Shown here in pieces: positions 1 through 7,784 of a stretch of 9,408 nucleotides of DNA. The position numbers were made by a program, and so were the translations under genes. Position 1 is the stretch's first letter, and every line of letters begins with the position of its first letter. The stretch is from the NCBI GenBank assembly GCA_020426425.1, contig JAGQQB010000117.1, positions 1 to 9,408 on the forward strand, in the 5' to 3' direction. Origin of the DNA: Planctomycetaceae bacterium (GTDB lineage: Bacteria; Planctomycetota; Planctomycetia; Planctomycetales; Planctomycetaceae). The notes beneath the pieces were generated by a model, which saw only the letters and a list, made by a program, of their open reading frames with translations, was not told where the DNA came from and ran no database searches.

Positions 1-48
<48 letters not shown>

Positions 49-64
49 ACTGATCGAGTCTCAC

Positions 65-79
65 TCCTGCTCTGCAGGA
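65..79 (+). other. Small hairpin just after the 16S 3' end
   Basis: TCCTGC and GCAGGA form a perfect 6-bp stem around a TCT loop, 22 bases after the end of 16S. It lies in the precursor-rRNA trailer and may be a processing or structural element. Chance occurrence is possible at this size. Confidence 0.35.
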
Positions 80-92
80 TGACGACTCCAAG

Positions 93-120
93 TTGCTTTT
101 GTCCTTCGGGACAAAGGCGA
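93..120 (+). other. UUCG-tetraloop hairpin in the 16S trailer
   Basis: A 12-bp stem with two G-U pairs is capped by a C(UUCG)G tetraloop, an exceptionally stable RNA cap common in rRNA precursors and terminators. The core is TGTCC-TTCG-GGACA, extended outward by A-U pairs (TTT/AAA) and then C-G and G-C pairs. It lies ~50 bases beyond the 16S end. The bases after it (ccaccaataacc) are not U-rich, so a role in pre-16S processing or RNA protection is at least as likely as termination. Confidence 0.6.
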
Positions 121-218
121 CCACCAATAACCGCTTCGATCCAGACCAGATCGAAGCACACGCCAGCCAGTCACGGCGAGCGTTAGAAAATCACACAACT
201 ACCAACCTGTTGATACAC

Positions 219-257
219 ACCGCACCCGGTCGCGACAACCTCGCCACCGGGTGCGGT
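219..257 (+). terminator. Candidate rRNA transcription terminator hairpin
   Basis: A perfect 12-bp GC-rich inverted repeat, ACCGCACCCGGT (219-230) and ACCGGGTGCGGT (246-257), is separated by a 15-base loop. It is followed by TCGTTTGCG, only a weak U tract. It is the strongest dyad between the 16S gene and the kinase operon and is well placed to end the rRNA transcript. The missing long U run leaves the mechanism open, so it could also be a processing stem. Confidence 0.5.
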
Positions 258-348
258 CGTTTGCGCTGCTCGCCAATTCGCATAGATGCGTCTGCCGTGG
301 GTTGACTGCGGTGAGCGAGTCGATGCAGAGCTCTGGGTGTGCGCCCTT

Positions 349-362
349 TTGACTGGACAGTC
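349..362. promoter_or_regulatory. Small dyad upstream of the operon promoter candidate
   Basis: GACTG-GA-CAGTC (351-362) is a perfect 5-bp-arm inverted repeat preceded by TT. It ends about 24 bases before the proposed -35 hexamer, a position where an activator could bind. Its left arm resembles the TTGACTGTCAA dyad at 8049-8059. The arms are short, so this is a weak candidate. Confidence 0.2.
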
Positions 363-385
363 GGGGCATCAACGGTTGTCTGAGG

Positions 386-414
386 TTGCGATTCTGCGCC
401 TGCGCCGGTTTAAT
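386..414 (+). promoter_or_regulatory. Candidate sigma70-type promoter of the kinase operon
   Basis: TTGCGA (386-391) and TTTAAT (409-414) are separated by exactly 17 bases. The -10 matches the TATAAT consensus at 5 of 6 positions and the -35 matches TTGACA at 4 of 6. Transcription would begin near 421 and give a leader of roughly 55 bases before the GTG start at 476. It lies downstream of the proposed rRNA terminator, which would let the operon be controlled separately from 16S. Confidence 0.35.
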
Positions 415-475
415 GGCCATTGAATCAGTGTGGCTTGATGGTTGGTGAGCAACATTTCTTGCGGGGAGCGGCGCA

Positions 476-3364
476 GTGGATCGATCCGGTGTTTCAGCGG
501 GGCGGCCAAATTCGTCTGCATGGCTCGGTGAGGACCGCCTGCGGCAGATGATCGACATGGCCTTGGATGCCGTGATCGGCATGGACGAGGCGGGACTGGT
601 GACGGCCTGGAATCGGCAGGCAGAAAAGGTTTTTGGCTGGCGACGCGAGGAGGTTCTTGGGAAACCGGTCGCGGAACTGATCATCCCGGAGCGGTACAGG
701 GAAGCGCATCGCACCGGACTGCAACGTGTGATCGAGACGGGCGAGTACACGGTGCTGAACCAACGTCTGGAGTTGCCGGCGGTGCGGCGGAATGGGCAGG
801 AGTTTCCTGCCGAACTGGCGATTTCGCCGATTCGCGTCGGGGAGCGTCTGGAGTTCAGCGCCTTCCTGCGTGATCTGACGGAAGTGAAGTCGGCGGAAGC
901 GGCGCGGCGTGAAAGCGAGGAGCAGTTCCATCGGATCTTTGATCTGGCTTCTGTCGGCATGGTGCGGGTCCATCCAGACACGGCCTACTTCGTCGAGGCG
1001 AACCGACACTATCAGGAGTTGACGGGATACTCGCTGGAGGAATTGCGGCAGATGACTCCCGCAGATCTGACCCATCCCGATGATCGGGCCTTGTCGCGGG
1101 AGATGATTGGCCAATGGTTGCGGAGCGAGATTCCCGAGTACTTCAATGTGAAGCGGTACATCCGGAAGTCGGGCGAGATCATCTGGGTTCAGGTCAACGC
1201 ATCGCTCATCCGGGACGCGAATGAGCAGCCGATCGAATCGATCGCGATCATTCAAGACATCACGCAACACAAGCGCATGGAAGACGCGCTGCGGGAGAAT
1301 GAAGAACTGCTGCGCCAGGCCGTGAACGTCGCCAACTTTGGCGTATTCGAACATGACCACCTGACAGATGAAATCCACTTCTCGCGTCGAATGCGTGACA
1401 TTTGGGGGTGGGCTCCGGACGAGGTTGTGACCATCCCGCGAGTTCTGGAAAAGGTCGTCGTCGAAGACCGTGAGCAGATTGCCCAGGCGATCGTCCGGGC
1501 CCATGATCCCACCGGTGATGGGCGCTACGAGGTGGAGCATCGCCTGGTACTCGCCGAGGGAGGACAACGCTGGTTGCGGCTGCGCGCCCAGACTGAGTTC
1601 GGTGAGATCAACGGTCGGCGGCAACCGATCAGAACAATTGGAGCCTGCCTGGACATCACCGCTGAAAAAGAGCGTGAATTGCAGCTTGAAGCGCTAAACG
1701 TCGAACTCGATCGCCGTGTCCAGCAACGAACCGCCGAACTCTCCACTGCGCACGAACAATTGCGGCAGGTGCATGTTGCGCTGGCGGAGACAGCGGCCAA
1801 GCTGGCCATGCCAGTGCGTGACAAGTCGCTCGAACGGCGCACGTACCGCCTGAGCGATTTCAAGTTGACCGACATGGTCGACTGTGGCGCCGTGATTCGC
1901 GGGCTCAGCCGCATGGGGTCGAAGTCTCGCTTCTCGGACGCGCTGGTACGTCTGCTGTACGAGCACATGGTCGACGAAGAGCAGCAACCAGTCCTGGCGC
2001 TGGTCCGCCTGTTTGAGACGCGTCCCTATTCGCAGCTCAAGCCTGATGTCCGCGCGGTGGCGATGAGGCAGCTCCCGGCCATCCGTCCGGAAACAACCTG
2101 TCTAACCCTGGTGGCGACGGCTGGCGATCGACCGGAATGGAATCGAGTCGATCAATCTGCGGGACATCGTGTCATCCCGCTGCCGAGTGCGACAGCCGTG
2201 GAGCAGTTACCGATGATCGCCCAGTTGGTACGTCAGTTGGGCGTGAGCGTGGGGGGATTGGGGCCCGCGAATTTGGACGCGCTGGCGGGCTCTGCACGCG
2301 GTGTGTTTCACATCGAAGATGCGGTGGGGAGTCCGAGCGTTCCAGCACAGCAGGAGTTTGTGATTCCATATGGGATCAAGTCGGTGGTTGGTTTTGGCGA
2401 TCAGATGCCTGACGGTCGTCTCTTCGCGGTGATTATGTTTTCGAAGGTGCCGGTCTCGGCAGAGACCGCAGCGCTGCTGGGGCATTTGGCTCCCAGTGCC
2501 CGGTTGGCGCTGTTGTCACACGTCAATGTGCCGAACAAGATCGAGGCGCAGATCCTCTCGCTGGATCGATTGCTGAGAAGTCATGAACAGATTGTGGCGC
2601 AGACGGAGTCTCATCTGCATGCCACATTGCATCGGCTGGAAGCGTCGAATCAGGAGTTGGAACACTTTGCCTACGTCGCCTCGCACGATCTGCAGGAACC
2701 GCTGCGGAAGATTCAGGCGTTTGGCGATCTTCTCGTGCAGGGCTACAGCGAACAGTTGGGCGCGGACGGGCGGGACTATCTGCAACGCATGCATCGCGCT
2801 GCGGAACGGATGCAATTGCTGATCAACGATCTGCTGACGCTTTCGCGGGTGGTTCGCAAAGGGCAACCATTTGTTTCCACCAATCTCAACGATGCATTTC
2901 GTGTCACGCTCAGCAATCTCGAAGCGCGCATCAAGCAGCAGCAGGGCACGGTAGAATCTGAGACACTGCCCACAATTGAAGCCGATCCCACGCAAATGGG
3001 GCAACTGCTGCAAAACCTCATCGGCAACGGTCTGAAGTATGCGCGGCCCAGCGTTCCGCCGGTTGTTACCGTGACTGCGGAACGTGTCGATTTGTCGGGC
3101 GGCGACAATGGTTCCCAGCCATGGTGGAAAATCGAGGTGCGCGACAATGGGATTGGATTCGATCCTCAGTATGCGGAGCGAATCTTTCAGCCGTTTCAAC
3201 GTCTACATGGTCGCAGTGCCTACGAGGGGACAGGAATCGGCCTGACGATCTGTCGTAGAATTGTGGACCGTCACCGGGGTATGATCCGGGCGGAGGGAAC
3301 ACCAGGTGAGGGGGCGGTCTTCACAGTGCTTCTGCCCGAACGGCAACAACGGGAGAGTGAGTGA
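476..3364 (+). CDS. Multi-sensor histidine kinase (PAS-PAS-PAS-GAF-like-HisKA-HATPase)
   Basis: A 962-aa sensor kinase with no predicted membrane segments, so probably cytoplasmic. Domain order: PAS ~21-140, PAS ~148-268 (ends in the PAC-like DITQHKRMEDAL), PAS_3-like ~274-397, coiled coil ~393-450, a GAF-like sensory region ~480-682, a second coiled linker ~690-728, HisKA ~731-795 and HATPase ~825-955. The phospho-acceptor is H737 in FAYVASHDLQEPLRKI. The N box has N847 and N851, the G1 box is DNGIGF (890-895) and the G2 box is GTGIGL (918-923), so the enzyme looks intact. There is no fused receiver, so phosphate must pass to a separate protein. The gene immediately downstream overlaps its stop codon and encodes a receiver, the obvious partner. 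The GTG start at 476 is chosen because GGGGAG (463-468) sits 7 bases upstream. The sensed signal cannot be told; no haem- or flavin-binding signature was recognised in the PAS domains. Confidence 0.95.
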   Translation: MDRSGVSAGRPNSSAWLGEDRLRQMIDMALDAVIGMDEAGLVTAWNRQAEKVFGWRREEVLGKPVAELIIPERYREAHRTGLQRVIETGEYTVLNQRLELPAVRRNGQEFPAELAISPIRVGERLEFSAFLRDLTEVKSAEAARRESEEQFHRIFDLASVGMVRVHPDTAYFVEANRHYQELTGYSLEELRQMTPADLTHPDDRALSREMIGQWLRSEIPEYFNVKRYIRKSGEIIWVQVNASLIRDANEQPIESIAIIQDITQHKRMEDALRENEELLRQAVNVANFGVFEHDHLTDEIHFSRRMRDIWGWAPDEVVTIPRVLEKVVVEDREQIAQAIVRAHDPTGDGRYEVEHRLVLAEGGQRWLRLRAQTEFGEINGRRQPIRTIGACLDITAEKERELQLEALNVELDRRVQQRTAELSTAHEQLRQVHVALAETAAKLAMPVRDKSLERRTYRLSDFKLTDMVDCGAVIRGLSRMGSKSRFSDALVRLLYEHMVDEEQQPVLALVRLFETRPYSQLKPDVRAVAMRQLPAIRPETTCLTLVATAGDRPEWNRVDQSAGHRVIPLPSATAVEQLPMIAQLVRQLGVSVGGLGPANLDALAGSARGVFHIEDAVGSPSVPAQQEFVIPYGIKSVVGFGDQMPDGRLFAVIMFSKVPVSAETAALLGHLAPSARLALLSHVNVPNKIEAQILSLDRLLRSHEQIVAQTESHLHATLHRLEASNQELEHFAYVASHDLQEPLRKIQAFGDLLVQGYSEQLGADGRDYLQRMHRAAERMQLLINDLLTLSRVVRKGQPFVSTNLNDAFRVTLSNLEARIKQQQGTVESETLPTIEADPTQMGQLLQNLIGNGLKYARPSVPPVVTVTAERVDLSGGDNGSQPWWKIEVRDNGIGFDPQYAERIFQPFQRLHGRSAYEGTGIGLTICRRIVDRHRGMIRAEGTPGEGAVFTVLLPERQQRESE

Positions 3365-3843
3365 TGCAGACGCAGGAATCGCATGCGGAAATCGTCACCT
3401 TTCTGATGGCGGACGACGACCCCGATGACCGTTTGCTGGCGAAGAAGGCGCTGAGTGAAAGCAAGCTTCGCAACGGGATTCAATTCGTTGAAGATGGGGT
3501 CGAACTTCTCGACTATCTGCACCGTCGAGGCAAGTATGCCGACCCCGCTTGCTCTCCGCGACCGGGGGTGATTCTGCTCGACTTGAACATGCCCCGGATG
3601 GATGGTCGACAGGCGCTCAAAGAACTCAAGGCTGACCCCGAACTCCGCAAGATCCCGGTCGTGGTACTGACGACTTCGAAGGCTGAGGAAGATGTGTTGC
3701 GGTCCTACGATCTGGGCGTGAACGCGTATATCACCAAGCCGGTGACATTTCAGTCACTGGTGGACGTGATGGCAGTGCTCTCGCGGTTCTGGTTCGAAAT
3801 CGTGCGGCTTCCCAATGGCGATGAAGGGGGCACGCATGGATGA
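3364..3843 (+). CDS. Single-domain response regulator, Rcp1-type (CheY-like)
   Basis: A 159-aa protein that is essentially one receiver domain (~10-140) with a short tail and no output domain. The acidic pocket is D17-D18-D19, the phospho-acceptor is D73 in LLDLNMPRMDG, the conserved Thr is at TTS (103-105) and the conserved Lys is K125 in ITKP. The DDDPDD start and the long insert around residues 53-68 (HRRGKYADPACSPRPG) are typical of the Rcp1 family, regulators that serve phytochrome-like kinases of the SHDLQEPLR type. That is the kinase type encoded just upstream. The start ATG overlaps the kinase stop (TGATG), with GGGAGAG about 7 bases before, so translation is probably coupled. An alternative GTG start lies one codon earlier at 3361. 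Without an output domain it probably acts by protein contact or as a phosphate carrier in a relay. Confidence 0.93.
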   Translation: MQTQESHAEIVTFLMADDDPDDRLLAKKALSESKLRNGIQFVEDGVELLDYLHRRGKYADPACSPRPGVILLDLNMPRMDGRQALKELKADPELRKIPVVVLTTSKAEEDVLRSYDLGVNAYITKPVTFQSLVDVMAVLSRFWFEIVRLPNGDEGGTHG

Positions 3844-6628
3844 TCCCCTGCTTCGCATCCTGTTGATTGACGACGACGAGGACACGTTCATCCTCTCGCG
3901 CGGTTTGCTGTCACAGGCAGGGCTGCCACGTTGTGAACTGAACTGGTCCGAATCCTATGAAGACGGACTGGATCGGATCCTTAAGGGCCAGCACGACGCG
4001 TACCTCATCGACTACCACTTGGGGGAACGGGACGGTCTGGAACTGATCAAAGACGCAGTCAGTCGAGGTTGCCGCGCGCCACTGATTCTGTTGACTGGCC
4101 AGGAAGACCGCAGCGTCGACCTGGAGGCGATGCGGGCCGGTGCCGCCGACTTTCTCGTCAAAGGGCAAATTGACGCTGCCGGGCTGGAACGGTCCATTCG
4201 CTACGCATTGCAGTGGGCCCGTCGCGAACAGGCCGAAACATCGCTGAAAGACTCCGAGGCGCTGTACTTCTCACTCGTGGAAAGCTTGCCGGTCTGCGTA
4301 CTGCGCAAGGACCTGTTTGGTCGTTTCATTTTCGCGAACCGGGCCTATTGCGATTTCACGGGGCGGACTCAGGGTGAGATTATCGGCAAAACGGATTTCG
4401 ACTTTTCACCACGCGACGTCGCCCAGAAATTTCAACAGGACGACACGCGGGTCATTAGTACTGGCGAACAACTCCGCGCCATTGAAGTCAATACGACAGA
4501 CGGACATGTCTCCTGGGTGGAGGTCATCAAGACGCCAGTGCGTGATGCCAGGAATCGGATTGTTGGCACGCAGGCGATCTTCTGGGATGTCACCGAACGT
4601 CAGCTTGCGGTGCAGGCGCTGGAGCGATCCAAGGAGGCGGCGGAAGCGGCCAGTCGTGCCAAGAGCGAGTTCCTCGCGAACATGAGTCACGAAATCCGCA
4701 CACCGCTTAATGCCGTGATTGGCGTCACCGAGCTGGTGCTGGACACCCCGCTCAATCCGACGCAGCGCGAGTACCTGCAAATGGTCCTCACATCCGGCGA
4801 GTCGCTCCTGAGTGTGCTCAACGACATCCTGGACTTCTCAAAGATTGAGGCGGGCAAGCTGAACCTCGAACGGCGCGTCTTTGATTTGCGCGAATCAGCG
4901 GGGGATACGATGAAGTTCATGGCGCTCAGAGCACGCAGCCACGAACTCGAACTCGCCTGTCACATCGCCCCAGATGTTCCCGACGCCGTGTGGGGTGATG
5001 CGAATCGACTGCGGCAGATCCTGATCAATCTGGTTGGCAATGCTATCAAATTCACTGACCGGGGGGAGGTCGTGCTCGATGTCTCTGTGGAGTCGCGTAC
5101 CGAATCGAGTGCGACGCTGCACTTCGCGGTGTCAGATTCGGGCATCGGGATTCCCGCCGAGAAACTGGCCGACATTTTTGAGGCATTCGAACAGGCAGAC
5201 ACCGGCTCCACACGCAAGTTCGGCGGCACGGGATTGGGGCTGGCCATTTGTTCGCGGCTTGTGGGTCTGATGGGAGGACGCATCTGGGTCGAGAGCGAAC
5301 TGGATGAAGGGAGTACGTTCCACTTTACCACCGTGATGGATGTGGCGGACGATGCCATCGCGAGCATTTCTCCTGAGGTCATCTCGCGACTCCATGGAAC
5401 GCGCGTGCTGATTGTTGATGACAACGCGACCAATCGCCGCATCTACCAGGAGATGCTCATGAATTGGGGGCTCGCTCCAGCCGTCGTGCCCGACGCACGG
5501 GAAGCGCTCACGTTGTTGGCGGCGGCGGAACGTCGGCAGGAACCATACGCGCTGCTCCTGACCGACGCCGACATGCCACGCGTTGATGGGTTCGAACTCG
5601 TTCGCCGGATGAAAGAGAATCCCCGCATCGCCGGGACCGTCGTCATCCTGTCAAGTTCAGCCGACCGGCCAACCGATTTGGCCCGGGCACAGCAACTGGG
5701 GATTTCGTCCTGTCTGATCAAGCCGATCAAGCAGTCCGAATTGTTCGATGCGATCGCCGAAGGGCTGGGGCTTGTGTACGCCGAAGACGCACACGACCCG
5801 GCGGCGAGTGTGCTCGAAGCTTCAACATTGGCTTCACTGCAGGTGCTGCTTGTCGAGGACAACCGGGTCAATCAGAAATTGGCGGTGGGACTGCTCGAGA
5901 AGTGGGGACACCGGGTCACGATCGCTGGCAACGGACTGCAGGCACTCGCAGAGTGGGAACCGCGAAAGTTCGATCTGGTGATCATGGATGTACAGATGCC
6001 CGAGATGGACGGCTTGGAAGCGACTCGGGAAATTCGGCGGCGCGAGCGCGTCAGTGGTGCGCATACACCGATCATCGCCATGACCGCGCATGCCATGGCG
6101 GGCGACAAGGAACAATGTCTGACGGCGGGCATGGATGACTACGTGGCGAAGCCGCTCAGGATGCATGACCTCTCGGAAGCGATCATTCGCGTGTTCGCCC
6201 AACTCGGGATGACGATGCAGAAGGCTTCGTCGACCGATGCCGCGTCGCCCATGCCGGACTGTGTGTCGAACCTGCTCAACTGGAAGCATGCACTCAAGAC
6301 CTGCGCTGGCGATCCGGAACTGCTACAAGAGTTGCTGGGCCTCTTCCTGGAGGAAACGCCCAGATTGCTGGCAGAACTGCGATCAACAGTCCGGTCGGGC
6401 GATCAGGTCGCCGCGCGTCGGGCGGCCCACACGATCAAGGGACAACTGCGAATTTTCGGCCCGACGGAATCCGGTCGCTTGAGCGAAGATATTGAACGGC
6501 TCGCGATGGAACAGACCGAAGCACAATTGACCCCGCGGATCGATCAGTTGGAGCAGGAACTCGAACTTGTGCAAGCGGAGATTCGCACCTGCCTGGAACG
6601 CAAATCAGCGGCACAATCCGCTGAGTGA
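3836..6628 (+). CDS. Hybrid histidine kinase/phosphorelay protein (REC-PAS-HisKA-HATPase-REC-REC-Hpt)
   Basis: A 930-aa cytoplasmic hybrid kinase. REC1 ~6-125 has D12-D14, phospho-acceptor D59, T87 and K109. PAS ~141-255 follows. HisKA has H285 in MSHEIRTPLN. HATPase has N398/N402, the G1 box DSGIGIP (434-440) and the G2 box GGTGLGLA. REC2 ~522-643 has D528/D529, D577 and K629. REC3 ~668-787 has E674/D675, D718 and K772. A C-terminal Hpt (~810-900) has H865 in AAHTIKGQLRIFG. All key residues of the kinase, the three receivers and the Hpt are present. The C-terminal half resembles BarA/EvgS-type relay kinases, but the input here is a receiver plus PAS rather than membrane segments. Its 5' end overlaps the regulator gene by 8 bases. 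ATG 3836 is preferred because AAGGGGG (3824-3830) lies 5 bases before it; ATGs at 3815 and 3821 are in frame but less well placed. The N-terminal receiver suggests control by another kinase, plausibly the product of 476-3364. The final regulator fed by the Hpt is not in the window. Confidence 0.95.
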   Translation: MDDPLLRILLIDDDEDTFILSRGLLSQAGLPRCELNWSESYEDGLDRILKGQHDAYLIDYHLGERDGLELIKDAVSRGCRAPLILLTGQEDRSVDLEAMRAGAADFLVKGQIDAAGLERSIRYALQWARREQAETSLKDSEALYFSLVESLPVCVLRKDLFGRFIFANRAYCDFTGRTQGEIIGKTDFDFSPRDVAQKFQQDDTRVISTGEQLRAIEVNTTDGHVSWVEVIKTPVRDARNRIVGTQAIFWDVTERQLAVQALERSKEAAEAASRAKSEFLANMSHEIRTPLNAVIGVTELVLDTPLNPTQREYLQMVLTSGESLLSVLNDILDFSKIEAGKLNLERRVFDLRESAGDTMKFMALRARSHELELACHIAPDVPDAVWGDANRLRQILINLVGNAIKFTDRGEVVLDVSVESRTESSATLHFAVSDSGIGIPAEKLADIFEAFEQADTGSTRKFGGTGLGLAICSRLVGLMGGRIWVESELDEGSTFHFTTVMDVADDAIASISPEVISRLHGTRVLIVDDNATNRRIYQEMLMNWGLAPAVVPDAREALTLLAAAERRQEPYALLLTDADMPRVDGFELVRRMKENPRIAGTVVILSSSADRPTDLARAQQLGISSCLIKPIKQSELFDAIAEGLGLVYAEDAHDPAASVLEASTLASLQVLLVEDNRVNQKLAVGLLEKWGHRVTIAGNGLQALAEWEPRKFDLVIMDVQMPEMDGLEATREIRRRERVSGAHTPIIAMTAHAMAGDKEQCLTAGMDDYVAKPLRMHDLSEAIIRVFAQLGMTMQKASSTDAASPMPDCVSNLLNWKHALKTCAGDPELLQELLGLFLEETPRLLAELRSTVRSGDQVAARRAAHTIKGQLRIFGPTESGRLSEDIERLAMEQTEAQLTPRIDQLEQELELVQAEIRTCLERKSAAQSAE

Positions 6629-6727
6629 AGCGTCCGCATTCTCTGCCGATATCCCGTATGGTCTGGCGATGTGATCTGCTCACTGTGGCAACGAAGAATG
6701 CTGTTCAGTCGGAGCGTGCGCGATGTT

Positions 6728-6751
6728 CCCCTCCAGGGGTGGCGGGTCGCC
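6728..6751 (-). terminator. Weak hairpins between convergent genes
   Basis: Two short adjacent dyads lie in the 127-base gap between the hybrid-kinase stop and the transporter stop: CCCCT-CC-AGGGG (6728-6739) and GGCG-GGT-CGCC (6741-6751). Either could help end transcription from one or both sides, but there is no U tract. Nothing else in this gap stands out. Confidence 0.25.
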
Positions 6752-6755
6752 GGGG

Positions 6756-7511
6756 TCAGGCGACGAACTTCAGGACCATGCCACTCAGGAAAGCCAGCCC
6801 AGCTGCCAGGCTGCCGATCACCAGTGTCTCGGTACCGGCTTTATACCAGGACTGTTCGACAAACCGCGACTTCGCCATGCCAACCAGGAAGAACGCGACG
6901 GCTGTCATCACGGTGCTAACGACGTATGGCTGCGGGATCGTGATCAGAAAGCCGACGATGAATGGTACCAACGGGACCATCCCGACCAGGATGAATGCGA
7001 TCAGTGTCGTCGCCGCCGCTCTGAGTGGATGGGGGACGATCGAGGGCAAGCCATGCTCTTCACGCAACATCGTGTGGACCCAGCGTTCCCGATCGGCTGT
7101 GATGACTTCCACAATCTGTTCGAGTAAATCGCCGGAGAACCCCTGGCCCGCATAGATCTGGCGAATTTCTTCGCGTTCACCATCGGGGAAGCTGGCGATG
7201 TGTCGCTCCTCCATTTGCCGGGTCCGCTCCCGCTGTTCGGCTTCGGCTTTCGTCCCCAGGTAGTTGCCCGCCGCCATGCTGAAGCCATCGCCCAGCAGGT
7301 TCGCCACTCCGAGAATGATGACGATGTTCGTCGACAATCCCGCGCCAGCGACACCCGAGACCACGGCAAACGTCGTCACCGCTCCATCAATCGCGCCATA
7401 CACGAAGTCACGCAGATAGCTGTGACTGGGACCTTCACTGAGCCGGCGCTGGATCGCTTCGGGCGTATGTTCAGCACGATGCTCGGGGGAGACTCTGGTG
7501 GGGGACGACAT
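6756..7511 (-). CDS. VIT1/CCC1-family iron/manganese transporter
   Basis: A 251-aa membrane protein that, by family, exports Fe2+ or Mn2+ from the cytoplasm. Five hydrophobic spans are visible: ~37-58, 60-82, 163-185, 191-213 and 226-248, the family's usual count. TM1 carries the signature YGAIDGAVTTFAVVSG with D42, and TM2 carries NLLGDGFSMAAGNYLG with D75 and M79. D42 and M79 correspond in type and place to the metal-pathway Asp and Met of characterised plant VIT1. The loop ~86-160 is charged and rich in Glu, with E101, E102, E112, E114, E115, M148, E151 and E152, consistent with the cytoplasmic metal-binding domain. The ATG at 7511 has GAAGAG about 6 bases upstream. It is convergent with the kinase operon and lies 273 bases downstream of the BON-like gene on the same strand. 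Fe versus Mn preference cannot be read from the sequence. Confidence 0.92.
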   Translation of the reverse strand: MSSPTRVSPEHRAEHTPEAIQRRLSEGPSHSYLRDFVYGAIDGAVTTFAVVSGVAGAGLSTNIVIILGVANLLGDGFSMAAGNYLGTKAEAEQRERTRQMEERHIASFPDGEREEIRQIYAGQGFSGDLLEQIVEVITADRERWVHTMLREEHGLPSIVPHPLRAAATTLIAFILVGMVPLVPFIVGFLITIPQPYVVSTVMTAVAFFLVGMAKSRFVEQSWYKAGTETLVIGSLAAGLAFLSGMVLKFVA

Positions 7512-7784
7512 GCGAACTCTTCACAAGCCCGGGGCAAAGCTGGACTCCGACCGCTCGCCGCGAACCATCGGGAGCATCGGCAATCGACTCCGGTAGTCTA
7601 CCGACTAAGAGTGCTCACCGTCAGCGTGCATGGGCAACTGGCGAACGGTCCCGAGAGAACGCGAGTCATCCGATGTCCCCCTCGGCGATTCGTCCTGACG
7701 GACAGAGCATCGCGAACTCAATACGGGACACACGGGGAGCCTATCACCAGTGTACGGGATCCGGTCGATGCAGGTCTGAGCGCA
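7512..7784. promoter_or_regulatory. Intergenic region upstream of the VIT-type transporter
   Basis: 273 bases between the BON-like gene and the transporter gene, both on the minus strand. It probably holds the 3' end of the first transcript and the promoter of the second. One notable dyad is CGGTAG-T-CTACCG (7591-7603), about 80 bases before the transporter start, where a repressor or metal regulator could bind. A small GTCC-TGAC-GGAC hairpin sits at 7692-7703. I could not identify convincing -35/-10 elements, and the dyad does not resemble an AT-rich Fur box. Confidence 0.3.

Noticed and set aside
93..305. 70-codon plus-strand open frame after the 16S gene
   Set aside because: It runs through the UUCG hairpin and the 12-bp dyad, has no Shine-Dalgarno and no recognisable protein character.
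326..335. CAGAGCTCTG, a perfect 10-base palindrome
   Set aside because: Palindromes of this length are expected several times by chance in 9.4 kb, and nothing nearby supports a role.
199..1624. Long minus-strand open frames of 260 and 376 codons opposite the first kinase
   Set aside because: They are antisense to a kinase with clear PAS domains, have Arg/Ser- or Leu/Arg-rich composition without domains, and are explained by codon bias of the real gene.
6636..6701. Inverted pair GCATTCT / AGAATGC after the hybrid kinase
   Set aside because: Only 7 bp with a 52-base loop and no extension; not a credible terminator.
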